Shown here one piece after another: positions 28,942 through 39,400 of a DNA stretch of 64,000 nucleotides. Below the pieces are notes generated by a model. It was not told where the DNA came from and made no database searches. It was given only the letters and a program-made list of their open reading frames with translations. The stretch is taken from contig NZ_JANQIM010000034.1 in assembly GCF_028282165.1 (NCBI RefSeq), positions 62,001 through 126,000 of the forward strand, read 5' to 3'. Position 1 is the stretch's first letter. Every line of letters begins with the position of its first letter. Source of the stretch: Winogradskyella sp. (lineage in GTDB: Bacteria; Bacteroidota; Bacteroidia; Flavobacteriales; Flavobacteriaceae). The position numbers were made by a program, and so were the translations under genes.

Positions 28942-30240
28942 ATGGCATCCGTAAACTTTCTTTATCGCTCTACAAGACAAAATGCACCTTTGACTCTTAG
29001 GTTATTATTTAGAGACTCTAACAAAGTAGATCATGTGATTAGTGGTAAGACTCAATATTTTGTTGAGGCGGAATATTGGAAAAATTTTCATAATAAGAAC
29101 AAAAAAGATGCTGAGATTAAGAAAAAACAAGTACAAGTTAATAGTGATTTATTAAAAATTGGAAATCATATCCTAGAAGCATTTTATAAAGAAAATGAAA
29201 ATAACATCAATAAAGAGTGGCTAAAAAACCAACTATATCTTTTCTATAATCCTAAATGTATAGATGCCAAAAGTGATTTGTTGGTTGATGCTATTGAAGA
29301 TATTATCAATAATGCTAGAACCAGAAGAAATGCCTTGGGAGGAATAGGTTTATCAAAAAGTCGAATAAACTCTTATAAATCATTAAATAGAATAATTAAG
29401 GAGTATCAAGACAAAAGGTTGTTCAAAGTAAAAGATGTAGACTTAGGGTTTTCTAAATCTTTCCTAGGCTACTTGATAGATAAAAAAGGCTATCAAGAAA
29501 GCTATGCTATCAAAAAATTAGCTGACTTAAAAACAGTCTGTTTCGATGCTCAATCCAATGGTATTGAAGTTAGTTATCAGTTAAAAAAAATTCACAGCGC
29601 GAAAAAAACAAATGAAAACATAATCTATTTAAACGAATCTGAGCTAAGAAAAATTGATGAGGTAGACTTACCTTCGAAGAGCCTAGACAATGCTCGAAAA
29701 TGGCTACTACTAGGATGCAATATTGGTCAACGGGCAAGCGACTTATTAAATCTAGATGAATCTAACTTTGTGGTCAGAGGCGAATTGCACGTAATCGAAC
29801 TTAAACAGCAGAAAACTGGCAAAAATATTACGATACCTATATTGACTAAAACCCAAGAAGTTCTCAATTCAGGCTTACCATACAAAATATCAATCCAAAA
29901 ATTCAATGAAAACGTTAAGCAAGTTTGCAAATTAGCTGGGATAGATGAAGTTATTTATGGAGGTCTAATACAATCTTTTAATGAAGAAAAAGGGAAATCT
30001 AACAACAGAAAAGTCTTAGGGAATTATCATAAATGGCAACTTATAAGTTCACATGTATGTCGACGTTCGTTTGCTACCAACTTATATGGAGAACTTCCAA
30101 CACCTTTAATCATGAGTATAACTGGGCATAGCTCTGAAAAAATGCTATTAAACTATATCGGGAAAAAAGGGTTAGATTACGCTCAGCAAATTGCCGATTT
30201 TTATGCCCTTCAAGAAAACAGAGCATCAAAACAAAAATAG
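28942..30240 (+). CDS. Tyrosine recombinase / integrase of the element
   Basis: A 432-residue phage-type integrase of the Bacteroidota kind (arm-binding, SAM-like core-binding at about 115-215, catalytic at about 225-425). Active-site residues are visible: R264 (IGQRASDLL), K291 (QQKTGKN), H371 and R374 (SSHVCRRSFATN), H396 (ITGHSS) and nucleophile Y405 (LLNYIGKKG). It should catalyse integration at and excision from the tRNA-Leu site. It is next to attL and reads inward. The 161-residue gene downstream starts 6 nt after its stop, so both are probably co-transcribed. Confidence 0.95.
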   Translation: MASVNFLYRSTRQNAPLTLRLLFRDSNKVDHVISGKTQYFVEAEYWKNFHNKNKKDAEIKKKQVQVNSDLLKIGNHILEAFYKENENNINKEWLKNQLYLFYNPKCIDAKSDLLVDAIEDIINNARTRRNALGGIGLSKSRINSYKSLNRIIKEYQDKRLFKVKDVDLGFSKSFLGYLIDKKGYQESYAIKKLADLKTVCFDAQSNGIEVSYQLKKIHSAKKTNENIIYLNESELRKIDEVDLPSKSLDNARKWLLLGCNIGQRASDLLNLDESNFVVRGELHVIELKQQKTGKNITIPILTKTQEVLNSGLPYKISIQKFNENVKQVCKLAGIDEVIYGGLIQSFNEEKGKSNNRKVLGNYHKWQLISSHVCRRSFATNLYGELPTPLIMSITGHSSEKMLLNYIGKKGLDYAQQIADFYALQENRASKQK

Positions 30241-30246
30241 ACGCTT

Positions 30247-30732
30247 ATGGATGTCAATGATATTAAAAATATACTAAAGACAGACGATTATTATTTTTTC
30301 TCGCAAGATGATAAAAAAATTAGCACTTTTTTAAAAAACAACTTCTACAACCATTATAACTATGAGTGGTCTATTAAATTGTGTTGCGATTTTATCTACA
30401 AAAACAATATTCAACCAAAGCCTTTTATAGAATTTTTAGATGAATACTATACTTGGTATTATAATTTCAACAGTTCTAAAAAAGGCAAAAAACGAACATT
30501 TAAATTTATTGATAACCTAAAAGCTTCAAAGAAATTTAATTCTATCAATTCTGGTAAGATTAAATTAAAAGACAAAAAACTCAAAGCAGACTTTTTACAG
30601 GATGTAAAGAGCATTAATTCTAAATATTTTGGTGCTTCTAACGAAGATTTAATAAAGTTCCTATTTAATAATTTCGAGTTATCAACAACTCAAAGTGCTC
30701 TTAATAAGGCATTTTACGAAAAAACCGTATAA
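30247..30732 (+). CDS. Hypothetical protein linked to the integrase
   Basis: I do not recognise a family. The product is 161 residues, Lys/Asn/Phe-rich and predicted helical, with no signal peptide or membrane segment. It starts 6 nt after the integrase stop codon and likely shares its mRNA, so a role as a recombination or element-maintenance accessory is possible. That is inferred only from position. Confidence 0.6.
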   Translation: MDVNDIKNILKTDDYYFFSQDDKKISTFLKNNFYNHYNYEWSIKLCCDFIYKNNIQPKPFIEFLDEYYTWYYNFNSSKKGKKRTFKFIDNLKASKKFNSINSGKIKLKDKKLKADFLQDVKSINSKYFGASNEDLIKFLFNNFELSTTQSALNKAFYEKTV

Positions 30733-30961
30733 AAGTAGCCTGATAATTACGGATTTTTTATGAATTCTGTATATGATTATGTACAGGTGTTTATTCTTTG
30801 CCGTCTTTTTTGTAAAAAAACGTACATAAGGCTACAAATTTTACCACACTCTTTTTTTGCTTACCTGATATAGCTTTGTAGATGTAGGATTTGTACAAGT
30901 CAATCTATTAACAAATCGGCGCATCAATTAGCTGAGGATGCTCCACAAAAACACAAAAACT
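30733..30961. promoter_or_regulatory. Regulatory gap before the excisionase-like gene
   Basis: It contains a perfect -7 box TAGCTTTG (30871-30878) 83 nt before the start at 30962. It also has a 7-bp inverted repeat (GTAGCCT 30735-30741, AGGCTAC 30829-30835) and three GTACA motifs (30781, 30822, 30893) like those near both element ends. It is probably the control region for excision/replication genes. Confidence 0.45.
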
Positions 30962-31249
30962 ATGGATAAATCCATTATCACCCAAATTCACGGTATTAAA
31001 CCAGACGACTTAATTCTAAATTTCAAAGAATTAATTAGAACCGAAATTAGTGAGTTTAAAAAGCTTTTAAAATTAAAGGAGTCAGAAGAGTATCTAACCA
31101 GAAAAGAGGTCGCAAAAATGCTTAAAATTGACCTTTCAAGCGTGCACAATTGGACTAAAAAAGGTAAACTAAAATCTCATGGTCTTGGTGGAAGGGTATA
31201 TTATAAAAAAAGTGAAATCGAAAATGCTTTTGTAAAACTAAATGATTAA
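30962..31249 (+). CDS. Excisionase-like helix-turn-helix protein
   Basis: A 95-residue protein. The start at 30962 (MDKSIITQ) is preferred over the in-frame ATG at 30938. The C-terminal half is a MerR/Xis-type winged HTH, 'helix-turn-helix domain 17' style: EEYLTRKEVAKMLKIDLSSVHNWTKKGKLKSHGLGGRVYYKKSEIENAF. In flavobacterial islands such proteins sit next to integrase and replication genes and act as recombination directionality factors or regulators. The stop is only 3 nt before the Rep-like gene, so the two are coupled. Confidence 0.85.
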   Translation: MDKSIITQIHGIKPDDLILNFKELIRTEISEFKKLLKLKESEEYLTRKEVAKMLKIDLSSVHNWTKKGKLKSHGLGGRVYYKKSEIENAFVKLND

Positions 31250-31252
31250 CTA

Positions 31253-32229
31253 TGATAGATTTTGTACGATTTGTGGTAGAAGAAGCCCCAATAAGATTTT
31301 TAGAACAGCATAAAGATTTGGACTTTATAGAAGAACGATATTGCGAATTGCCCGAAGAAAATGGTGGCAAAGGTTTTATACATGCGGATTTTAAAAGTTT
31401 AAGAATTAAAATCTGTTCACCAATGACTACTTTGAACAACGGATTGAGAATTAAAACCCCAAATGCAGAGCCATATGTAGTTATAGAAGGAAGTTTACAT
31501 AAATACTGGAATGAACTCAATAACAGGGGAAGTCAAAACTATAATGACTTTGGAATTGAAGGCATAATAGAAGTCCTAGAAGATTTGGAAGACAGATTCA
31601 GAATCTCCCCTGAGAGGTGCACATTAAAGCAAGTTGAACTTGGAGTTAATATTCAACCACCTGATGACACTAAAAAAATCTTACAGCATTGCTTCTTACA
31701 TAAAACTAAAGAACTTAAGTGGACATATGTCCATGACGAAGGCAGCTACAAACAAGCTGTCTATAATAATCACATAATAAAAATTTATGACAAAAGCTTA
31801 CATTATAGTAAACTAGGAAAAAACATAAAGCCTACACTAAGATTTGAGATTAAATTCAAAAGAATGAGATGGCTTAATGAAAACGGTGTTTACACTCTAT
31901 GGGACTTAGTCTTCTATGGTCTTCACAAATTCGAGTTAAAACTTGCAAAGGAATGGAACAATATTTTGTTTTATGACTACAATGTTCTAGATATCGTACC
32001 TCATCAGAATGACTATTGTAATCCAAATTACTGGCAAAATCTCTTAAAGACTCCACATAATTTTAAATACCATAGAGATAAGCTAAAAAAACTCATAGGT
32101 GCTAATCCACATAGCATAAAATCTAAGATGGCTGAAATTATAGAGAAAAAGTGGAAGCAATTATTCGGTGATACTAGCCAAATTACCTCTTATTATATAA
32201 GAAGAAAACAGCTAGTTGATATTGCCTAA
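31253..32229 (+). CDS. Putative replication initiation protein (phage/plasmid Rep-like)
   Basis: A 325-residue protein beginning with the ATG at 31253. A stretch YDKSLHYSKLGKNIKPTLRFEIKFKRMRWL resembles the core of phage/plasmid rolling-circle replication proteins (gpII / replication initiation factor type), where the Tyr-containing 'YDK' and the 'LRFEIKFKR' strand are conserved. An unambiguous HUH pair is not visible, so the assignment is tentative. The gene follows the HTH gene by a few nt. It is upstream of a 527-bp gap that could hold an origin. It suggests the element can replicate after excision. Confidence 0.65.
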
Positions 32230-32756
32230 TTCATTGCTCTAAACTTTTGATTAAAAGTTTGTCTATTAATTTAGATGAGCTTTCTTTTTATGTCTATCAA
32301 AGTCTTTAGAGAAATGATATGCTTAAATAATGCTACATTAGTATCCTATAAGAAGTGAAGGGTACTTTAAATAATAAGCCCATTGGATAAAAAATCGAAA
32401 AAATATTATGAATTCTTATTTAATTTAAACCCCATACCCTAAAATGTCTCCAGTTTTCAATTAGGGGGCACTTGTTTTATTTTACCCCATAGAAAGACAC
32501 TTACACACACAAATGACTTATAAACACAATCGTATCTTTTATACATAGTTAAAGTTCATAACAAAATGTAATGCACCCTGCATACTCTTAACATTAATTG
32601 AATGCACATTTAATTATGCCTTCTTAAATTAATTGAGCTTTTTTTGTTTACGTGTGAGGAAATATTTATTGAAAACAGGGTAGTGGGTGCTCATACAGAA
32701 CTATGCTTGAAATCATCTTTCTTTAAAAGATTAATACTCTTTGTAAGCAACAAGAA
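32230..32756. other. 527-bp AT-rich noncoding region, candidate origin
   Basis: No credible gene. It contains a perfect 8-bp-arm hairpin (AAACTTTT GATT AAAAGTTT, 32241-32260), probably ending the Rep transcript, and a CCCTAA...TTAGGG inverted repeat within about 32438-32470. Its place after a Rep-like gene makes it a candidate replication origin or transfer origin; nothing in the sequence proves this. Confidence 0.4.
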
Positions 32757-33056
32757 CTATTCCTCTAATTTTTGTTTTAGCTGCTTTACTTTAATTTTTT
32801 CTTTTAGTATCTCTTTTTTTTCTCTAACCAAATCGAGACTAGACTTAAATGGACGTCCAAAGTTAGTTTTCTTCAGATAGTAAATTAATGGAAAAGGAAA
32901 TATTATAAGCCCTAACGAAGCCAATATAGTTTCTTTTAATAATGCCCCATCATGGAAAAACTCATAGATCAATGCAGCTATTCCAAAAGTAATAGAGGCA
33001 ACTGAAGCAATTCCGAGTATAATACCTGTCACGATTAGCAAGTAGTTTTTATTCAC
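32757..33056 (-). CDS. Small two-helix membrane protein
   Basis: A 99-residue protein with two hydrophobic helices (about 6-32 and 42-62) and a charged, Lys/Glu-rich C-terminal coil (VREKKEILKEKIKVKQLKQKLEE). Family unknown. It is divergent from the XRE gene, with which it shares an 89-bp control region containing a palindrome. It is the only minus-strand gene in the element. Confidence 0.65.
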   Translation of the reverse strand: MNKNYLLIVTGIILGIASVASITFGIAALIYEFFHDGALLKETILASLGLIIFPFPLIYYLKKTNFGRPFKSSLDLVREKKEILKEKIKVKQLKQKLEE

Positions 33057-33096
33057 AGCTTATAATTTGATTCAATAATATCAAAATAATTACAAA

Positions 33097-33112
33097 GACA
33101 CAAATATGTGTC
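33097..33112. promoter_or_regulatory. Palindromic operator candidate GACACA-AATA-TGTGTC
   Basis: A perfect 6-bp-arm inverted repeat with a 4-bp spacer lies in the divergent gap between the small membrane protein gene and the XRE gene. The size fits an HTH-XRE dimer site, suggesting autoregulation. Confidence 0.5.
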
Positions 33113-33145
33113 CGTATAAATTTTGAGCAATGTGCATATTGTGAT

Positions 33146-33385
33146 GTGCTAGAAGAACAAAAAATACACAAGCAAATCTTCCTAAAAGAATTAGGTAAAA
33201 GAATTAAAAAACTCAGAGAAGATAGTGGCCTCTCTCAATTTGAGCTAGCCAATGAAGCTGGTATTGTTAAAAACCAGATAGGTAGAATTGAAAGAGGTGA
33301 GATTAATACTAGCATCTATACCCTGAAAAAAATTTCTAGTGTTCTTAAAGTTCATATATCGGAACTTTTATCATTTGAACATTAA
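33146..33385 (+). CDS. XRE-family HTH regulator
   Basis: A 79-residue protein made almost wholly of one Cro/C1-type HTH domain: LGKRIKKLREDSGLSQFELANEAGIVKNQIGRIERGEINTSIYTLKKISSVLKVHISELLSF. The start is a GTG at 33146, because the nearby ATG is out of frame. It sits directly upstream of the defence operon and a palindrome lies before it, so it may repress itself and, by read-through or binding, the defence genes. This regulatory role is inferred. Confidence 0.85.
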   Translation: MLEEQKIHKQIFLKELGKRIKKLREDSGLSQFELANEAGIVKNQIGRIERGEINTSIYTLKKISSVLKVHISELLSFEH

Positions 33386-33507
33386 TTTATTCTAAAAGCA
33401 AAAAAAAATCCTATCTTAGAATTCTGACAATCCTCCCTTAATTATTATTAATAGCTTTTAAGATATTAAACTTATTAGCCGCCTACTTATACCTTAAAGG
33501 GAGACCT
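33386..33507 (+). promoter_or_regulatory. Promoter region of the defence operon
   Basis: A 122-bp AT-rich gap. A purine-rich AAAGGGAGACC directly before the ATG at 33508 resembles a Shine-Dalgarno sequence, which is unusual in Bacteroidota and could support strong translation. No clear TAnnTTTG box was found. Confidence 0.4.
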
Positions 33508-34581
33508 ATGATTTCAATAAAATTTCTAAAAGCAATCAACGGAGATTGCATCCTTATTTCTTTTAAGGACTTACAAGGTAAAACGAAAAATATACTTATT
33601 GATGGCGGTTTAGATGCTACTTATTATGAATCAAAGTCTAATTCATATGGTGAGCTTAAGACCTCTATCGATTATTTAAGGAAGAAAAATCAAAAAATTA
33701 ATTTACTGGTTTTAAGTCATATTGATAATGATCATATTAATGGTTTGCTTAAGTGGTTTGAAATGGACAACAAGGCTCACGAATTAATTGAAAAAGTTTG
33801 GTTTAATTCGGGTAAATTAATTGCTGAATGGCTAAAAGAACCTGAAAACCCTGATTTAAAGGTTGGATTAAAAATATTTGAAGACCCTTACACAGGGGTT
33901 CCTGAAGCTCTCAGATTTGAGGAATACCTTTTAAAGAGTAATATCTGGGAAAGAAAAATCATAATGCAAGGAGCAACATTAGAAGATGATGAAACAAAAA
34001 TTCAAGTCCTATCACCTAGTAAAAAACAGCTAATCAGATTACTTAAAGAATATAAAAAGAAAACAGGTGATGATTCCTATACTTCAGGTAGAAAGAAGGA
34101 TTGGCCTTTAGATTTAAAATCATTTATTGTGGAGGAGGATAAAAATTATACGTTTTCTCAAGATTCAAGTCCTAAAAATGGTAGCTCAATTACACTATTA
34201 ATAACCTACAATGAAAAGAATTTTTTATTCTTAGCAGACTCACACCCTAAACAAATAGTTAAGTCACTAAAACGAATGGGGTATAGTAAACAAAACCCAA
34301 TTGAACTTGAGCTTTTACAAGTCTCACATCATGGTAGTAAAGCAAACAATAACGTTGAATTATTTGAGATTACTAAGACAAATAATTATGTAATAAGCAC
34401 AAATAGTTCTAGTCATAACCATCCTCACAAGAGAACTTTAGCAAGAATAATCAAGGTTAATCCAAAGGCTACTTTTCATTTCAATTATGAATTTGTATTA
34501 GACAATATTTTTACAGAAAACGATTTTGAAGAATTTAAAGAATTTAAAGCCAAAACAATATCAACATATACCATTTCTTAA
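33508..34581 (+). CDS. Metallo-beta-lactamase-fold hydrolase (Lamassu/ABC-3C-associated)
   Basis: A 357-residue ComEC/Rec2-like MBL-fold enzyme without membrane segments. Visible motifs are ILIDGG (about 29-34), LSHIDNDHINGL (HxDxDH, H71/D73/D75/H76) and VSHHGSKAN (H274, H275), the metal-binding blocks of ComEC-type MBL nucleases/hydrolases. It is the first gene of the operon; its stop overlaps the protease start by one base. In Lamassu-family systems described as 'hydrolase-protease' type an MBL-fold protein takes this position. It is presumably an effector cleaving nucleic acid or nucleotides; the substrate is not known. Confidence 0.85.
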   Translation: MISIKFLKAINGDCILISFKDLQGKTKNILIDGGLDATYYESKSNSYGELKTSIDYLRKKNQKINLLVLSHIDNDHINGLLKWFEMDNKAHELIEKVWFNSGKLIAEWLKEPENPDLKVGLKIFEDPYTGVPEALRFEEYLLKSNIWERKIIMQGATLEDDETKIQVLSPSKKQLIRLLKEYKKKTGDDSYTSGRKKDWPLDLKSFIVEEDKNYTFSQDSSPKNGSSITLLITYNEKNFLFLADSHPKQIVKSLKRMGYSKQNPIELELLQVSHHGSKANNNVELFEITKTNNYVISTNSSSHNHPHKRTLARIIKVNPKATFHFNYEFVLDNIFTENDFEEFKEFKAKTISTYTIS

Positions 34582-35942
34582 TGAGCAAAGACAAATTAAA
34601 GTTATATAGCGTTAAAGTTGCTAATGGTAGTGGTTGCATTTTTCAACCAATGATTAATGAGTATACCTATATATTAACTGCAAAACATTTATTCTACATT
34701 AAAGAAAAAAATGATAGAGGTCAAGATGTTGAAATTGAAATTGAAAATGGTACAGAAATAGAAATTTTTAAAAATCAAAAAATAGAAAAAGGTTGGAAAG
34801 AAATAAAAATCCCTTTTACTCTAAGTAAGGGAGAAAATTACTTTCCGCACCCTAATAAAGATGCAGATATTGCTATCTTAAAAATTGAATACATAGCTGA
34901 TTTTAACTCAATTTTTGTACAAAATAGAACTTTTAAGGTGAAGGATTTTGAGCTATGCGGATTTCCAGAATCTCGTTATTTCAATAATGAAGGAGAAAGG
35001 TATGCTACTCAAATAGTTGAGGAATTTATGGCAACTGGCAATTTTTGTCAAGGAGCACAATTATCGAATGACACTTTACAACAAGCAGATATTGAAGGGT
35101 TTTCAGGTGGAGGCATTTTAAAAGTAATAAGAAATAACGTCTATATTATTGGCATTCAAAGTAAAATGGCTAGTAAAGCAATTAACCAAGTCGGTCAAAT
35201 AGGCTTTGTACAAATTAAATTTTTTGAAGATATAATTAATCATTACAAAGATCAATTAACAGAGCTTTATCCAGATTACATGAGTAATTTTTCATTCTTG
35301 AGGGATGAATCTTTTATGTTGGAAGTTGATGCACTAGACGAAGATAAAATAGAAGCTACTAGAGCTACCCTTAAGAATAAAGCATTAGATATCATAAAAT
35401 CTGATATCACACCTCACGGTATAAAAGAATTATTTAAAGAGAGAATTCTTCTTGATGACAAATGCCCTGAACACTTGTCAATTAAAAATGTTTGGATTGC
35501 GTGGTTAGAGTTCCTGACGATAATGAATATTATCAAATATGAAAATATTGAGAGTGCGACTTTGACTGAAATTTTCGATGCATTTCGATTGAAATATTCA
35601 GATAAAGATGATTGGACAGATTTAATAAAAAATGATTTGTTAAACTCAGATTATTTAGGTCTAACCATGGATTCAACTGTTGTTGTTTCTACCAAAAAAG
35701 CCCCAAGAAATAATTTTAAACTCCCAAAAGGCAAATTAGTAAATCTTGTTAAGGTGCCAGATAAAAAAGGAATGAGAACGGACAATGGAATTAATCATCC
35801 TTATAATGCTTTTAACTTTGTGCACTTAGAATATTTTAAAACTAAATGTATACAACAACGCCTCGAATTATATGAAAATATTAATGACGAAAATGAGCTT
35901 TTAAATATTTTAAAAAATCAGTATGATGAGTTATTCAATTGA
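34581..35942 (+). CDS. Trypsin-like serine protease with ABC-3C-type C-terminal region
   Basis: A 453-residue cytoplasmic protein (no signal peptide). The N-terminal ~215 residues are a trypsin-like domain with the full triad: H36 in ILTAKHLF, D96 in DADIAILKI, S175 in GFSGGGIL. The remaining ~235 residues are helical and match no enzyme I know; in ABC three-component systems this region couples the effector to the ATPase complex. The start overlaps the MBL stop (TAATG). It is likely kept inactive until the SMC-like ATPase senses invading DNA, then cleaves a target protein. That mechanism is inference from the Lamassu family. Confidence 0.83.
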   Translation: MSKDKLKLYSVKVANGSGCIFQPMINEYTYILTAKHLFYIKEKNDRGQDVEIEIENGTEIEIFKNQKIEKGWKEIKIPFTLSKGENYFPHPNKDADIAILKIEYIADFNSIFVQNRTFKVKDFELCGFPESRYFNNEGERYATQIVEEFMATGNFCQGAQLSNDTLQQADIEGFSGGGILKVIRNNVYIIGIQSKMASKAINQVGQIGFVQIKFFEDIINHYKDQLTELYPDYMSNFSFLRDESFMLEVDALDEDKIEATRATLKNKALDIIKSDITPHGIKELFKERILLDDKCPEHLSIKNVWIAWLEFLTIMNIIKYENIESATLTEIFDAFRLKYSDKDDWTDLIKNDLLNSDYLGLTMDSTVVVSTKKAPRNNFKLPKGKLVNLVKVPDKKGMRTDNGINHPYNAFNFVHLEYFKTKCIQQRLELYENINDENELLNILKNQYDELFN

Positions 35943-36459
35943 AGAGACAATCACTTATTTAGAAGAAAAGTTCAAGAATATAAGATTTGATTATAGAAAT
36001 GTTGATTTTGGATCAACGATTCCTGCTTTCTTTATATACTTTGAAGACGAAAAACTTCTTAAACAAAAATGGGAAGGAATAGCCAATTTAATTGCTGTAG
36101 ATTTTCAGGCAAGACAAAGAAATGAGTATCAGGTTTGGAATATTTATCTGTTTTATATTATCAATAATCCAATATCAAAAGAGTTAAAATATAAAATCGA
36201 GAATGATACATTCTCTAGTAGAAAAATTGTTATCGAAAATACTAGTGATCAAGATTTAATGATTAATGAACATATTCTAAATCAAATAGATGTAAACTTG
36301 GAAAACGATAAAAATGAAACTCATAGCTTTAATACTAATAAGATAGTTGAATCTATATTGGAGGATAAAATTTTAAAAAAAATAAATATTACTAAAGAAG
36401 CAAATGCAGCATACAAAGAGTTAATTAAAGCATTAAAAGAAAAAGAAGATGAAATTTAA
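35926..36459 (+). CDS. Middle component of ABC-3C / LmuC-like small subunit
   Basis: A 177-residue protein (start at 35926, with an alternative ATG at 35923). The segment NEYQVWNIYLFYIINNPISKELKYKIENDTFSSRKIVIE is the typical core of ABC-3C middle component 1 (short strands, then 'IE-x-D...RKxVI'). In Lamassu this position is LmuC, which helps assemble the effector with the SMC-like ATPase. It overlaps the protease gene by 17 nt and the ATPase gene by 11 nt, so the four proteins are made in a coupled way. The assignment relies on position plus this motif. Confidence 0.78.
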   Translation: MSYSIEETITYLEEKFKNIRFDYRNVDFGSTIPAFFIYFEDEKLLKQKWEGIANLIAVDFQARQRNEYQVWNIYLFYIINNPISKELKYKIENDTFSSRKIVIENTSDQDLMINEHILNQIDVNLENDKNETHSFNTNKIVESILEDKILKKINITKEANAAYKELIKALKEKEDEI

Positions 36460-39400
36460 GCAAGTAGAGGTTTCTGCCTTCAGAATATATAATAAACCTG
36501 AAAATTCAACTTTTAATTTTACCACAAACACAGGGGAAATAGCTGATTTCGTAGCAATTTATGCACCTAATGGCTTTGGAAAAACCTCCTTTTATGATGC
36601 AATTGAATGGGGTATAACAAATAATGTTCAAAGATTTTGGCAAAATAAAAATACTCAGGGGTCAATAGATGCTTTAAGAGCATCTAATGAAAAACAAGTG
36701 AAGTTATTGAGAAATAATAACGCAAAAAGTAATATAAAGACTTATGTAAAAATAACAACTGATTCTGAGGAGCTTACCCCCAGAATCCTTAAGGTGCATG
36801 GGAAAAGAAAAACTGATATAGACAAAGCTGAAAATGTCGAAAATAGAAGCTTTCGACAAGTAATCTTATCTCAAGAATGGATTTCTTCATTTTTAAAAGA
36901 AGTTGATGGAGAGAGAAGGTATCAACTATTTATGCAAAATCCAGACCTAGTTAGAATAGATAACTACTATGAAGGAGTGAAAATTTTGTATAAAGAAAAT
37001 CAAAAAATGATTGAATCACTCGAACAGGAAATCACGAAAATCAAACTTGATATTGACCCTCAGAGTGATTATAATCCATTAGAAACTATTAATAGCCAAA
37101 TAACAGAGATTAACAAAGAACTGAATGAAAACAAGGTTTCCTTAATTGAGCTAAGCGCTTCAAAGGAAGAAATAAAAGACTTCAGAGATTTAATTTCAAG
37201 CAGGGTTATATCTCATGATAAGGAAAAATCATTAAATGAAATTTTGTCTCAAATCAAAAAAATTAAAATAGGTGATTCCAATATTGTTGGGATTGAAGCT
37301 TTTTATTCATTAAAGAAAGACCTAGAAGAAATAAATAAGAGAATAAAAGAAACACAGTCTAATCTTCAAAAGTTTCTGGACTTACAAAAGGCTCAAAATA
37401 AGTTAGCTAATGAGAAGAAGAATATTGCTGATTTAATTAAGCAGGAATCAGAACATAAGAAGGTATTAAAAAGCTATGATTATTATAATACAGTTAAAGA
37501 GAAAATTGAAGAAAAAACTAAACAAGGAAAATCTATAGAAAAAGATCAATTTGTTTTAGAGACAAAAATTGAAGATCTAACTAATCAAGAATCAACTATT
37601 ACAAATAGAATTGAGAGCTTGATAAAGCAAAAACTAGATTTAGAAGAAAAAGAAAAGGATTTACCTTCTTTAGAGAGTAGAGCAAGCCACCTGGATAAAG
37701 AGAAATCTAAATTTGAAAAACTAAATGAAAAGAACAAGTTAGAAATTGAAAAATTATCCTCTAAAATAAATTCCATTGAAGATGAAATAAATGAATTAGA
37801 AAAAGTTAAAATTGAAACTAATAATTGTGATTATTCGTTATTACTCATACATGACCAATCAGATTTAATTGACTTAACAAATGAACTTATAAAAGCTAAT
37901 GACGATAAGCGTAATTTAGAATTAAAAGTTAAAGAGTTAAACGAACAAATTAACCAGCAAAAATCATTAAATACTACTATTGAAGAGTTTATTAATGCTG
38001 GATTGAACATTGTCAATGATGTTCAAGATTCCAAGTGCCCTTTATGCGAACATCAATATAATTCATATAAGGAATTAATTAGTCGTATTTCTAACAATAA
38101 AGCTTTAAATAATATTCTTAAAGAACTTCTCCTTAATAAAAATAAAATTAGGGAAGAGATTAATAAAAAAACCAAAAAAATTAATGAAGGAAATAGAAAG
38201 TTAATTAAGTTTTATGATCAGAAAATTAATAAACTAAACAAAGGAAAAGAAGTATTAGAAGAAAAGCTTGATAGTCTAAACAAATCTCAAAGAAAAATAA
38301 TTGAAAAACTGAAAAGTCTAAAAAACGAAGCAGAAGAGATAGGTATTAAACTTAATGGTTTGACTATTAATGAATATAAAAAGCAACTGAAAGATTCATT
38401 ATCAAAAGTATCCACAGAAATTGATAGTTTAAATAAGAAATTGTCCGAAATCAAGAAGGAACTATCAAAATTAAAAAATATGCATAGAAACAATGTCGCT
38501 AAGTTAGATTTTATAAAAGCAGAAAATCAAAATCTCGAAAAAGGTGAAAAATATGTTTCAGTTTTGGAATGGCTTACTAATAATATAGCCTCGGAGAATT
38601 CAACAAAAGTAGATTTGCAAGAGAAGCTTACTGAGCTAACAAATAGAATCAAGCAATTAAGAAAGGACATTCTAGAGACAGAAAAATTAATTTCGGTTTA
38701 TGAAAAAGATTTAAGTTCCTTTAATCAAGAAGCCCAATTAAAAATAGAATTAAGTTTACTAAAAAATCAAAAAGAAGTTGATAAACAAATTCAAGAATTC
38801 AAATATTTTGTAAAAGACAAATTTAGTATTGAAGTAGATGGTTTTAATCAAAAAACCTTGATTGAATTTTTAGGAAAAAGGGAAAATGAATTAAAAGAAG
38901 AACTAAAGAAGCATAATAAGTTAAAAGAAGGGTTTATGAAGTTGGAAAAGTATGCAGAAAATTTATACCCTTTTTTGCAGTCTGAAAAGGCCAAACTAAT
39001 TCTTAAAAAGAAAGAAAACGAACTTAGTTTTTTACAGAAAAGTGTAACCCCTTTGCTTAAAGTAGAAAAGAAAAATACTAGGGATTATATTGATAAAAGA
39101 ATAAAAGATTTTTTCTATGAAAATTTGATTAATGACTTATATAGTAAAATCGACCCTCATCCCGACTTTAAATCCGTCAAATTTGTAGCTGACCTTGATA
39201 CAGGCAGACCTAGGTTAGATATATTTGTCAAGAATCAAGAGAATGAAGTAAGTTTAATTCCCAATCTATATTTTAGCCAAGCTCAAATAAATGTTCTTAG
39301 TTTAAGTATTTTTATGGCCTCTGCTTTGAATTCAGATGAATACAACTGTATTTTTATTGATGACCCTATTCAATCAATGGATAGTATAAATCTTCTATCT

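Noticed and set aside
32644..32880. 78-codon plus-strand frame
   Set aside because: It overlaps the better-supported two-helix membrane protein on the minus strand and has low-complexity Phe/Ser content.
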